Assembly (NCBI GenBank): GCA_023898385.1
Contig: CP060220.1
Location: 1,426,001-1,490,000, forward strand
Source of the DNA: Pseudobdellovibrionaceae bacterium
GTDB lineage: Bacteria; Bdellovibrionota; Bdellovibrionia; Bdellovibrionales; UBA1609
Reading direction: 5' to 3'
Length of the DNA stretch: 64,000 nucleotides
The notes under the pieces were generated by a model. It ran no database searches and was not told the DNA's origin. It worked only from the letters and a program-made list of their open reading frames with translations. Numbering within the stretch: position 1 is the first letter of the stretch; the number at the start of each line of letters is the position of its first letter. Positions 42,508 through 50,936 of the stretch are shown here, in pieces. The position numbers and the translations under genes were made by a program.

Positions 42508-43452
42508 CTAATAGGTGGTTTGAATAGAAAGCTCGGCCCCCACGTAACCGGCTTTTTCGTAGTAATATTTGGCACCAGCGCGAACAAAAAATCGATCGGT
42601 CACCTGGTAGACCGCACCACCTAGAACAGAAAGCCCCAGGCGTAACTCTTGGGAGTCAATGCTCACTGAATCGGCGGGTATTGTGTATTTGGCATAGACA
42701 TACATCACTCCCAGGCCGTAGTATCCATACCACTGCGGCTTCTCAATGGCCGGCAACATAAGAGCCAGGTGGCCGGCAATAAAAAAACCTTTCACCGGCG
42801 AAGACGTCAGCTTGGAATAATAACTGGGTGCAGAGGGTGAAACACCCACCTCAAAATCAATGGGTGGGCCATCAAAAAGGGCTCCAGGACCCGTGACCTT
42901 TAATCCGAATACTGTCACAGATTCTGTTTCAAACCGATCTACCACTTTCTCCGAAAAGTTCAGCATGCCTCCATACAATCCGACGTAACGCCGGTAAAAC
43001 ATCGGCTCGCCCCCAACTGGCGCATCATATCCCGCTTCGGCTGCGTTGGCCCACGGATCCGCCGGAGCCTCTTCTTTTTCGATCGGCCTTTTTTCCGCTG
43101 GCCGTTTAGAAGTCGAAGTTGGCTGAATCACCACATCGATGTCTGTGATATATCCATACAGACCTTTTCGAATTCTAATTTTATAGAACGAACCAAGGCC
43201 ACCGATACCCTCATATTTTTTATTCGATATTTTTACCCGCTTGTTGTTCTGGAAATACTCTAGAATTGGAGCATCGAAATTGGGAAATTTATAAACGGCT
43301 GCTCCTTCAACAACAACAATAGCGTCTTGTCCGCGATCTACCGGCCGACGTTTTGCGGCCTGAGATTCTAGAGACCACAACACAAGAACCACAGAGACGA
43401 ACTGAACCATGTATAATTGGAGATGATGTCTGAATCTTTGATGCATGAACAT
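42508..43452 (-). CDS. Exported protein with SH3-like domain and barrel-like C-terminus
   Basis: The product is up to 314 residues; the true start may be ATG 43410, which gives a cleaner signal peptide (VQFVSVVLVLWSLESQA). Residues about 45-110 look like a bacterial SH3 domain (AAVYKFPNFDAPILEYFQNN, GSFYKIRIRKGLYGYI). A Lys/Glu/Pro linker follows. The rest has alternating strands (RRYVGLYGGMLNF, YYGLGVMYVYAKYTI, RFFVRAGAKYYYEKAGYVG) ending in a tyrosine, as in outer-membrane barrels. SH3 domains of this kind often bind peptidoglycan. Function unknown. Confidence 0.65.
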   Translation of the reverse strand: MFMHQRFRHHLQLYMVQFVSVVLVLWSLESQAAKRRPVDRGQDAIVVVEGAAVYKFPNFDAPILEYFQNNKRVKISNKKYEGIGGLGSFYKIRIRKGLYGYITDIDVVIQPTSTSKRPAEKRPIEKEEAPADPWANAAEAGYDAPVGGEPMFYRRYVGLYGGMLNFSEKVVDRFETESVTVFGLKVTGPGALFDGPPIDFEVGVSPSAPSYYSKLTSSPVKGFFIAGHLALMLPAIEKPQWYGYYGLGVMYVYAKYTIPADSVSIDSQELRLGLSVLGGAVYQVTDRFFVRAGAKYYYEKAGYVGAELSIQTTY

Positions 43453-43470
43453 AAAACCATTATGGAGGAA

Positions 43471-43911
43471 CTAAATTTGCAAATCAACCGGTGCAGGAAG
43501 ACTTTTGTCGCGCGTGTGGCGCTTGCGCTGTCGCTGAACCATCATTAAATTCTTAATGGGGTCGTGCTTAGACAACAAAGACGAGGGTTTAGTTTGCCTG
43601 ACCAGCAAAAATTCTTTGACTTTCGCTGCCGCAGCCGCTTTATCACGGAGATAAAGGGCGGGATCAAAACCACAATAGGGGCACGGTAGCGACACCCGCC
43701 ATCTGATTTGGATAAACGCCTCTGCTATGGCTAGGTTTACAACAAAAAACACGATGGCTCTGGGGTCTGGACCTTGCCAAAGTATCAACATCAGCAAAAC
43801 GGCGGCCAGGAGCGACAGCACTACGTTGGTCAGGGTCATGTGTTTCTTGCGATAAACTCTTCTTGGCGTTCTACAAAAAGCACAAAATGATTTTTCAGAT
43901 AACTGGGCCAT
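43471..43911 (-). CDS. Membrane protein with CxxC zinc-ribbon motifs
   Basis: Not recognised. ATG 43911 gives 146 residues. CAFC (about residue 10) and CPYC (about 76) could form one zinc site, separated by two hydrophobic segments (NVVLSLLAAVLLMLILWQ and IVFFVVNLAIAEAFI). The tail is basic. An upstream in-frame ATG at 44025 would overlap the divergent barrel gene by 35 bp, so I prefer 43911. Confidence 0.55.
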   Translation of the reverse strand: MAQLSEKSFCAFCRTPRRVYRKKHMTLTNVVLSLLAAVLLMLILWQGPDPRAIVFFVVNLAIAEAFIQIRWRVSLPCPYCGFDPALYLRDKAAAAAKVKEFLLVRQTKPSSLLSKHDPIKNLMMVQRQRKRHTRDKSLPAPVDLQI

Positions 43912-43990
43912 ACAATTATTTTGCCTTGAACTCAGGCTTTCGGGAAGGCGAGTTTTTGCCTTTTTTAAGTTCTTTGCTATCATTAATGGT

Positions 43991-44707
43991 ATGAACAAAA
44001 TAAATAAAATTTCCCTAGCATCCATTTTAATATATTTACTCTCGACTTTTGGCCCAGTGGCCTACGCTTATGACGAAGATTATTACTCCTATGATCAGAT
44101 TGTAAGAGGATTGTCGTCAAAGGCACCCGCCCCCAGAAAAATCTCTGAAGACCCTTTCTCCCAAGTAAAAATTCACAGTGGAATTGCTGCCGCTACGAGC
44201 TTTTTAGATTTACGCGACACGAAGGTGGCTAAACCCGGAACCCCAGTAAGAGGTATTCAAGTGAGTTTGGGCATTGACCTCTTTTCTCCGCAGTGGATGG
44301 CTGAAGGCACAATGCGAACGCTCTCCGATCATATGGAAGATCAGTCGGAAATTTCTTTAAAAGAGTTTGAACTGAAGCTCGTCTACAGAACTACACTCAG
44401 TCGTTTTTTGGATTTCAGAGGAGGAATTGGAATGGCCGGTAGATATCTTCGTCACAGTCGAAGAGAGGCTTTAGATCCAGTTAGCCCCGCAACGAGTGAT
44501 GGATTGAGTGAGGCGGCTTCATCCTCCTATCGAATCATCGAAGACCATCAATCCACATTGGCTTCGGTTTTTGTTGGCGGAGTTGATGCGTATATCAACA
44601 ATACCTTTAGTCTGGGTGCTGAAATCGGATATCGATCCTCACTTATTGAGGGCTCCCTTGATAATAAGGCTGTTGACGCTCTCCTGAGATTTGACGTTCA
44701 CTTTTAA
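43991..44707 (+). CDS. Outer-membrane beta-barrel-like protein
   Basis: The 238-residue product has a signal peptide (ISLASILIYLLSTFGPVAYA). A Tyr/Asp-rich start is followed by strands such as RGIQVSLGIDLFSPQWMAEG, LKLVYRTTLSRFLDFRGGIG and FSLGAEIGYRSSLIEG, ending DALLRFDVHF with a terminal Phe. Typical of small outer-membrane barrels. Cargo or role unknown. A Yip1-like gene follows 49 bp downstream and may be co-transcribed. Confidence 0.65.
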   Translation: MNKINKISLASILIYLLSTFGPVAYAYDEDYYSYDQIVRGLSSKAPAPRKISEDPFSQVKIHSGIAAATSFLDLRDTKVAKPGTPVRGIQVSLGIDLFSPQWMAEGTMRTLSDHMEDQSEISLKEFELKLVYRTTLSRFLDFRGGIGMAGRYLRHSRREALDPVSPATSDGLSEAASSSYRIIEDHQSTLASVFVGGVDAYINNTFSLGAEIGYRSSLIEGSLDNKAVDALLRFDVHF

Positions 44708-44756
44708 ACACTATTTTGAGCTTGCTGCCGGGCCTGTAAAATGGTCCCATTGAGTT

Positions 44757-45377
44757 ATGAGCTTCTCATCCCCAGAAGGCCCTCAATTTTTTAAGTTAAT
44801 AAAACCCGTCTATGATTACCTTTTGTTGTTCTTTCGCCACCCTTTTAACTCCGTTCGAGAAATTCCCGATTGGAATTGGCCCACGGTATTGCTTCTCCAC
44901 ACATCCGTGGTGGCCATCTGCGGGACCGTTTCTGGTCTCATTGCTCAGAGTCTTCGCGCCACGCTGGAGGGCCTCATTCTCCTTCCCATTTCCTCAACGG
45001 TAGCCCTATTGATTTTATCTGCCGTTTTTTATTACTTGTTTCTATTTGTGCATCATATTGAGCTTAGTTTACGCCGGCTCTTTGCGGTGATGGTGGTTGC
45101 CAGCCTCCCCTATTTTGCCCTGTACACATTGCAGTACTTGATTCCTGTTGTTCACCCCATAGGATTTGCCATTACCGGGCTATTGATTCACGTTGGCCTG
45201 GTCAGTCAATTTGATGCGCCCAAGAAATTTACGGCTCGAACAATTGCCGGAATCTTTGCGCTGCTTATGATTATGTGGCTTGGATTTGCCATTCAATGGG
45301 CCCACGACGCCTATAAAGAACGATATTTACATTCACCCAAAACCCTTGAAGAGCTTGAGAAAAGTCTTAATCAATAA
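44757..45377 (+). CDS. Yip1-family integral membrane protein
   Basis: The 206-residue product has five predicted helices (about 44-65, 71-92, 98-125, 130-150 and 163-180). It fits the Yip1 domain layout, with FFRHPFNSVREIPDWNW before the first helix. Members are common in bacteria with unknown roles, often near envelope genes. It ends with a charged tail (KTLEELEKSLNQ). Only a weak GAG precedes the ATG. Confidence 0.65.
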   Translation: MSFSSPEGPQFFKLIKPVYDYLLLFFRHPFNSVREIPDWNWPTVLLLHTSVVAICGTVSGLIAQSLRATLEGLILLPISSTVALLILSAVFYYLFLFVHHIELSLRRLFAVMVVASLPYFALYTLQYLIPVVHPIGFAITGLLIHVGLVSQFDAPKKFTARTIAGIFALLMIMWLGFAIQWAHDAYKERYLHSPKTLEELEKSLNQ

Positions 45378-45384
45378 GTTGATT

Positions 45385-45939
45385 TCATTGCTCTGTGCTA
45401 CTCACGCCAGCAAATAGAATTTCTTTGGCCTCTTTGTTAACGATCATCCAACCACTAAAGCCAAAATTAAAATACGCCTCTCCACTATACCAAAACGTAT
45501 AAAACTCAAATTGGTTAAAACGGGCCACTTCTTTTAAAATTTCATCAGAAAGGGCATCCACTGCCACCATGTCCTCTTTTTCCATTGACGTTTCTTCTGA
45601 TACGAAGCCCCTAGAAAATAGTCGATCGCTCGGGGACCGATTCATCCGAACCCCAACCACTTCTGCTGTCCACTTGGATACATAGTGAGCAAACTGCCGC
45701 AGCATTTGCCGCTCTGACTGTTGTTCGTGCAATTGATATTTGACGATCCCTACAAGGGGCTCATCCACACCGTGGTAACGGGCCAGATCTTTTTGAAGAC
45801 TTTTGATTTTTAACAGCCACACAGGAAAAGCCAGAGTGCGCACTTCACCATCAGTCACCAACGGCTCAAATTCAGCAGCATACGCTCCTGAAGAAAACAA
45901 CAATAATCCAAACAGGGCCAACCGAACAATGGCGGTCAT
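45385..45939 (-). CDS. Secreted protein of unknown function
   Basis: Not recognised. ATG 45939, preceded by GGGGGAAGCC (the same leader as the vWA lipoprotein at 22231), gives about 184 residues with a signal peptide (IVRLALFGLLLFSSGAYA). The mature part is mixed alpha/beta, with no cysteine pair and no catalytic motif; WYSGEAYFNFGFSGWMIVNKE near the end may be a strand pair. Convergent with the Yip1-like gene (7-bp gap). Confidence 0.55.
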   Translation of the reverse strand: MTAIVRLALFGLLLFSSGAYAAEFEPLVTDGEVRTLAFPVWLLKIKSLQKDLARYHGVDEPLVGIVKYQLHEQQSERQMLRQFAHYVSKWTAEVVGVRMNRSPSDRLFSRGFVSEETSMEKEDMVAVDALSDEILKEVARFNQFEFYTFWYSGEAYFNFGFSGWMIVNKEAKEILFAGVSSTEQ

Positions 45940-46116
45940 GGCTTCCCCCAAATGCCGTAATTTTCCACGAAGATCTCATCGCGTACAGACGTCAAAAGTG
46001 AACCCTAGTCCAACAAATAACTCAACGAATTTTGCAGAAAATGGCTGGAAAACCACCGCCAAAAGCACCTTTTTGCCCTGGCACCCGAGAGCGTAACGCA
46101 CGGCATCTCGCTTGCC

Positions 46117-47415
46117 TCACCGACTTTCAATTAAAGTCCGAACAGATGCGGTATCCACGTCACCGATCACGGCGATACTGGCCTGATCTAAATCCAAATT
46201 AGATTCTATATACTCCTGCACGCTGTCTTTGGACACTTTGCGAATTTCTTCCATAATTTCATCCACTGAGCGATAGCGGCCAAAAACCATTTCGTTCACA
46301 CCTAGTGAGTTCATTCGATTTTCAATGTCGTCTGATCCCAAAAGAATGTTTCCTCTTACTTGGGTTTTAAAAAAATCGAGGTCTTTCCCACTCACTCCAC
46401 TTTTTTTAAGCTTGGAAACCTCTTTATAGAAGTGATCAAGCACTTGAGCTAAAAACTTTTCTGATGTGCCCGCATATAGCAACAATAAACCCGTATCAGT
46501 GAAAGAATGAAGGTAACTGTACACAGAGTAAGCTAGCCCCAACTCTTCGCGCACCTTCTGATAAAGACGAGAGGTCATCCCCCCGCCCAACAAAGCATTT
46601 ACCACAAAGGCTTCAAATCGATGACTGTCTTTAAACGATGTTGACGGCAGCCCCATAAGTAAGTGGGTCTGTTCAGAAGAGCGCTTAAAGATCTCCCTAA
46701 ACTTGTTGAGGCTTGGTTTTCTTCGATGGCGTTTTGCCACTTTCTTTCTTCGGACATTCAAAGAACGCTCGGCCCATGCGACCACATCGTCATGGTCCAC
46801 ATTGCCCGCCACGCTCACCACCATTCGTGGCCCGTGATACCTTTCTCGGTAAAAATCCTGCAGCTGTTTCCGGGAGATTTTGGACAAGGACTCAGGCGTT
46901 CCCAAGATACTGTGTCCAAGGGCATGGCCCGAATAGGCTTCTTTAAAATAGAGATCAAAAATGAACTCTTCAAGATCGTCGGCAGACATATCTATTTCTT
47001 GAAGTATTACTTCCCGTTCACGATCAAAGTCGGCGGCATCAAACACCGCACCACTGACCAGGTCTGCTAACACATCCACAGCATAATGGAGGTGCTCGCG
47101 CAAACAAGTGGCATGGAAACAGGTAAACTCATGAGTGGTGTAGGCATTCAAATCTCCGCCCACAGACTCAAGGCTTTTGGCAATATCCATGGCCGTACGC
47201 TGACGGGTTCCTTTAAACACCATATGCTCAACGAAATGAGCTGAGCCAAATCCATCTTTCGGCTCGTCTCGAGAGCCAAGATCTACATAAATGCCCGCAC
47301 TACAGGCGCGACTATAAGGATGGTGCTCGGTGACAATCCGAACACCATTATTTAAAACTGTTTTTTTAAAGGTAGGTTGATAATCAAAGGCCTTCAAAGA
47401 TGACTCCGCAATCAC
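46117..47415 (-). CDS. M16-family zinc peptidase (processing-peptidase-like)
   Basis: The 432-residue product has the inverted zinc motif HFVEHMVFKGT (HxxEH) near residue 66 and the distant glutamate in EREVILQEIDM. The C-terminal half has the Arg/Tyr motif GGGMTSRLYQKVREELGLAYSV. These are the marks of active bacterial homologues of mitochondrial processing peptidase. The GTG start overlaps the pnp stop (GTGA), so translation is coupled. The position after pnp is common in bacteria. Substrates unknown. Confidence 0.93.
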   Translation of the reverse strand: MIAESSLKAFDYQPTFKKTVLNNGVRIVTEHHPYSRACSAGIYVDLGSRDEPKDGFGSAHFVEHMVFKGTRQRTAMDIAKSLESVGGDLNAYTTHEFTCFHATCLREHLHYAVDVLADLVSGAVFDAADFDREREVILQEIDMSADDLEEFIFDLYFKEAYSGHALGHSILGTPESLSKISRKQLQDFYRERYHGPRMVVSVAGNVDHDDVVAWAERSLNVRRKKVAKRHRRKPSLNKFREIFKRSSEQTHLLMGLPSTSFKDSHRFEAFVVNALLGGGMTSRLYQKVREELGLAYSVYSYLHSFTDTGLLLLYAGTSEKFLAQVLDHFYKEVSKLKKSGVSGKDLDFFKTQVRGNILLGSDDIENRMNSLGVNEMVFGRYRSVDEIMEEIRKVSKDSVQEYIESNLDLDQASIAVIGDVDTASVRTLIESR

Positions 47416-49514
47416 TCACCTTTTTCAAGGAGAGCCTTGCGACTCAATCGAATGCGACCCGCTCGATCCACATCCAACACCTTCACCTCAACAGCTTCAC
47501 CTTCTTTTAGTACATCGTTAACACTGCGAATTCGCTCATGAGAAATTTCAGAGATGTGCAACAAGCCGCTGGTGTTGGGAAGAATCTCAACAAAGGCACC
47601 AAAATCAGTGATTTTCACTACGCGACCAGGATAGGTTTTACCCACTTCGGCTTCGGCGCAAATGTCCATAATCATCTGTATGGCTTTTTTTGAGGCTTCT
47701 GGATCAGCCGATGCCACGTGAACCGTACCATCGTCTTCGATATCGATCTTAACACCTGTATCTTCAATAATTCCTCGAATCACTTTACCGCCAGCGCCGA
47801 TGATTTCTCGCACTTTTTCTGGCTTAACCTTAATTGTCTCAATTCGAGGCGCGTACTGAGAGATTTCTCCACGAGGCTTATCTATGGTTTTTTCCATTTC
47901 GCCCAGAATGTGAAGACGCCCTTCCTTAGCCTGATCTAATGCGCCTTTTAGGATGCTAAATTTGATGCTGGCAATTTTAATATCCATTTGCAAAGCCGTA
48001 ATCCCGTCTCGAGTGCCGGCCACTTTAAAGTCCATATCACCTAAATGGTCTTCATCTCCGAGGATATCTGTCAATACAGCATAGCGATCTCCGTCCGTAA
48101 TCAAGCCCATGGCAATACCGGCGACATTTCCCTTAATGGGAACGCCGGCATCCAACATGGCTAAGGTTCCAGAACAAACTGTACCCATTGAGCTCGATCC
48201 GTTGGATTCCAAAACTTCACTAACCACTCGAAGCGTGTAGGGGAACTTTTCATAATCAGGGATAACCGCCTTAAGCGCTCTCTCTGCCAAAAATCCGTGA
48301 CCCACTTCACGACGACTTTGCCCACCCATGCGACCGGTTTCTCCCACGCAATAGGGTGGAAAATTGTAATGAAGCATAAATCGTTTGGTTATTGTACCTT
48401 GAAGTGCATCTATTTTTTGCTCATCATCAGCTGTACCAAGAGTAACCGTACCTAATACTTGGGTTTCACCACGAGTGAACACTCCAGACCCATGGGCTCG
48501 GGGTAACATACCCACTTCACACCAGATGGGTCGCACAGTTTTAGTGTCGCGACCGTCAATTCGAACCTTATCATCAAGAATCATCAATCGGGCTAGATCG
48601 TACTTAAGGTCACCAAATACCTTACCAAGATCTTTTTTGCGAGCCGCAACGAGAGACTCTTCCACCTCTGCAAGCAAAGCGGCCTCGGCCTCTTTCTTTG
48701 CCGCATCCAAAGCCTCATAGCGGGCCATCTTTTCTTTGATGCCCAAAGCCGCTTTGATTTTTGGCTTTAAGAATTGCTCGGCTTTGCCGCTAAAATCTGG
48801 GTCAACTTTTTTAGCTGTAAACTCTCGCTTTGCCTTTGAACCCGTTTTTTGTCGCAATTCATTTTGTGCGTTTAAAATTGGTAAAATGGATTCATGACCA
48901 AACTGAAGAGCGGCCAAGACATCTTCTTCGCTGATGAACTGGCTTTCGCCTTCCACCATAAGAATGCCCTCTTTCGTGCCCGCAATCATAATTTCAAGAT
49001 CTGAGCGTTCCATCTCTGAAAAATCCGGATTGGCCACCAACTTGCCATCCACTCGACCCACATTCACAGTGGCAATGGGCCCATCAAAGGGAATGTCACT
49101 AATGTGCAAGGCCGTTGAAGCGCCAATGCTAGCAAGTGTATTGATAGGATATTGCCCGTCGTAACTTAAAATCGTCGGGACGATTTGTGTATCGAAGAAA
49201 TACCCGTCAGGAAAACAGGGTCGAAGAGGTCGATCAATCAATCGACAGTTTAAAATGGCTTCTGAAGTGGGGCGACCCTCACGTTTGAAGTAACCCCCAG
49301 GTATTTTACCGGTGGAATAAAACTTTTCAGAATACTCTACTGTAAGTGGAAAAAAATCGAGATCGGTCTCTCGTTTGGATGACACCACGGTGACAAGAAC
49401 CACGTTGCTTCCACAGGTGACAAGCACTGAACCATCGGCTTGTTTGGCTAGGCGACCGGTCTCCAGTGTAATTTCTTTTCCGTTTAGTTCAAAGGTCACT
49501 GTTTGCTTATTCAT
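47412..49514 (-). CDS. pnp: Polyribonucleotide nucleotidyltransferase (PNPase)
   Basis: This 3'-5' phosphorolytic exoribonuclease works in mRNA decay. The 700-residue product has two RNase PH domains (first at KQADGSVLVTCGSNVVLVTV, second at RAHGSGVFTRGETQVLGTVTLG), a helical domain between them, and a KH domain (EIIGAGGKVIRGIIEDTG). A C-terminal S1 domain follows (YPGRVVKITDFGAFVEILP). Length is standard. GGAG lies 6 nt before the ATG. It lies 98 bp after rpsO, separated by a hairpin. Confidence 0.97.
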   Translation of the reverse strand: MNKQTVTFELNGKEITLETGRLAKQADGSVLVTCGSNVVLVTVVSSKRETDLDFFPLTVEYSEKFYSTGKIPGGYFKREGRPTSEAILNCRLIDRPLRPCFPDGYFFDTQIVPTILSYDGQYPINTLASIGASTALHISDIPFDGPIATVNVGRVDGKLVANPDFSEMERSDLEIMIAGTKEGILMVEGESQFISEEDVLAALQFGHESILPILNAQNELRQKTGSKAKREFTAKKVDPDFSGKAEQFLKPKIKAALGIKEKMARYEALDAAKKEAEAALLAEVEESLVAARKKDLGKVFGDLKYDLARLMILDDKVRIDGRDTKTVRPIWCEVGMLPRAHGSGVFTRGETQVLGTVTLGTADDEQKIDALQGTITKRFMLHYNFPPYCVGETGRMGGQSRREVGHGFLAERALKAVIPDYEKFPYTLRVVSEVLESNGSSSMGTVCSGTLAMLDAGVPIKGNVAGIAMGLITDGDRYAVLTDILGDEDHLGDMDFKVAGTRDGITALQMDIKIASIKFSILKGALDQAKEGRLHILGEMEKTIDKPRGEISQYAPRIETIKVKPEKVREIIGAGGKVIRGIIEDTGVKIDIEDDGTVHVASADPEASKKAIQMIMDICAEAEVGKTYPGRVVKITDFGAFVEILPNTSGLLHISEISHERIRSVNDVLKEGEAVEVKVLDVDRAGRIRLSRKALLEKGE

Positions 49515-49554
49515 TGAAACTCCTAAAATTCACGGTGCTGTACAGGCTCTTAGA

Positions 49555-49587
49555 AAAGTGCAGCCATCGAATTATAGACCGCACTTT
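49555..49587 (-). promoter_or_regulatory. Hairpin between rpsO and pnp
   Basis: AAAGTGC and GCACTTT form a 7-bp stem with a 19-nt loop in the 98-bp gap; on the minus strand TTTTC overlaps the right arm. In enteric bacteria this gap holds an attenuating terminator and an RNase III site that autoregulates pnp. A similar role is possible here. Confidence 0.4.
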
Positions 49588-49612
49588 CATCAGACTAACA
49601 CGACGTATGTTC

Positions 49613-49882
49613 TTATTTTCGAATCCCTAGATCACCAATGAGCTTGGTGTAACTGCCGGGTTGTTTACTTTTCAAATAATCTAAAAGCTTTCGACGCCGG
49701 TTTACTAAACGAATCAACCCTCGACGGCTGTGCTCGTCTTTTTTATTTTTTTTGAAATGCTCGGTGAGTTGTTTGATACGGAATGTGAGCAATGCCACTT
49801 GAACTTCTGAACTTCCCGTATCCAGTTCAGATCGACGAAAATGATGGATGACCTGCTCTTTTTCTTCTCTTAATAACGCCAT
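49613..49882 (-). CDS. rpsO: 30S ribosomal protein S15
   Basis: The 89-residue product has the exact family length. It contains HHFRRSELDTGSSEVQVALLT, LTEHFKKNKKDEHSRRGLI and RLVNRRRKLLDYLK, the conserved rRNA-binding segments. It binds the central domain of 16S rRNA early in 30S assembly. ATG 49882 has GGAGG at 6-nt spacing; the open frame upstream to 49951 is not used. Confidence 0.98.
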   Translation of the reverse strand: MALLREEKEQVIHHFRRSELDTGSSEVQVALLTFRIKQLTEHFKKNKKDEHSRRGLIRLVNRRRKLLDYLKSKQPGSYTKLIGDLGIRK

Positions 49883-49975
49883 TTTTACCTCCGATAAAAA
49901 CCCCAATAGATACCGTTTGGCACTCGGTACCAGGAGCCAATTGGCCTGCAATCTACAAACAGAGAGTCCCTGCCG

Positions 49976-50929
49976 TCAAGGAAGGGATTTGAAAACTCTC
50001 TTTATCTTCAAGCCCTTAAAGGGTCTTGCCTCGAGCAACGACAATAACCTTCCATCATCGCCGCTCATCACCTTAATACCTATTGCCGTGTCTGTCTGAT
50101 TAGCTGTCTTTTGCTCACAGATCAGCCGCCGCCACAGGTCATGAGAAATCTGACCATTGAGAAGTAATCGCTGATCCTTTCCCGACACTGTCAGAGCCCG
50201 CCAATGGGGCAAAACCTCCGCCATCGAGACAAAGGCTGACCCGCATCCAGATAGGGCCTCGGCCGCTGGCTGATCCGCCAGGCTCCCGGTCTGCAGTTCC
50301 ACTAAGGGAAGGGCACGATCCACCGAATAGGGCTGTGATGCCAGTCGTCGTAGGGTTTTTACAGTGGCTGGGCAACCCAATAGGGCACCCAGGGCTACGG
50401 CCCATGAGCGAATATAGCTCCCCTTTGAGCAGCTCAAGCTCACATCCACCCAATCACGACCCATATCATCTATAGCCACGCCGTAAAAACGCATGGGTCG
50501 CACCGGAGCGTCCACGGTTTTTCCTTCGCGGGCTAGTTCATACAACTTTTTGCCCTTTTGTTTAATGGCCGAAAAGGCCGGCACGGGCAGATCGAGATCT
50601 CCCGAAAGTTGATGGACGGCATCCCTAATTTTCTGAGGAGTCACCGACACTGGCTCTTGCCTTAAAACTTCGCCATCCACGTCCCAGGTGTCTGTTTCGA
50701 TGCCGAATTGCACTCGTACGAGGTAGGATTTATCTCCATTGAGTAAATAATCGGATAGCTTGGTGCCCTCACCTAACAAAAGCACCATCAGGCCTGTGGC
50801 CAAGGGATCCAATGTTCCGGCATGGCCCACCGCGCGGGTCTTCAGCAAACGGCGCACGGCCGCGACCACATCATGGCTCGTCATTGCCGTGGGCTTATCT
50901 ACAAGGAGTAATCCGTGAGCTTCACTCAT
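49976..50929 (-). CDS. truB: tRNA pseudouridine-55 synthase
   Basis: It makes pseudouridine 55 in the T loop of tRNAs. The 317-residue product has LLLVDKPTAMTSHDVVAAVRR, the catalytic Asp in VGHAGTLDPLATGLMVLLLGEGTK, KSYLVRVQFGIETDTWDVDGE and KGSYIRSWAVALG. A C-terminal RNA-binding (PUA-like) part follows. It lies 7 bp after infB, with no rbfA between. Confidence 0.95.
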   Translation of the reverse strand: MSEAHGLLLVDKPTAMTSHDVVAAVRRLLKTRAVGHAGTLDPLATGLMVLLLGEGTKLSDYLLNGDKSYLVRVQFGIETDTWDVDGEVLRQEPVSVTPQKIRDAVHQLSGDLDLPVPAFSAIKQKGKKLYELAREGKTVDAPVRPMRFYGVAIDDMGRDWVDVSLSCSKGSYIRSWAVALGALLGCPATVKTLRRLASQPYSVDRALPLVELQTGSLADQPAAEALSGCGSAFVSMAEVLPHWRALTVSGKDQRLLLNGQISHDLWRRLICEQKTANQTDTAIGIKVMSGDDGRLLSLLEARPFKGLKIKRVFKSLP

Positions 50930-50936
50930 CTAAAAC

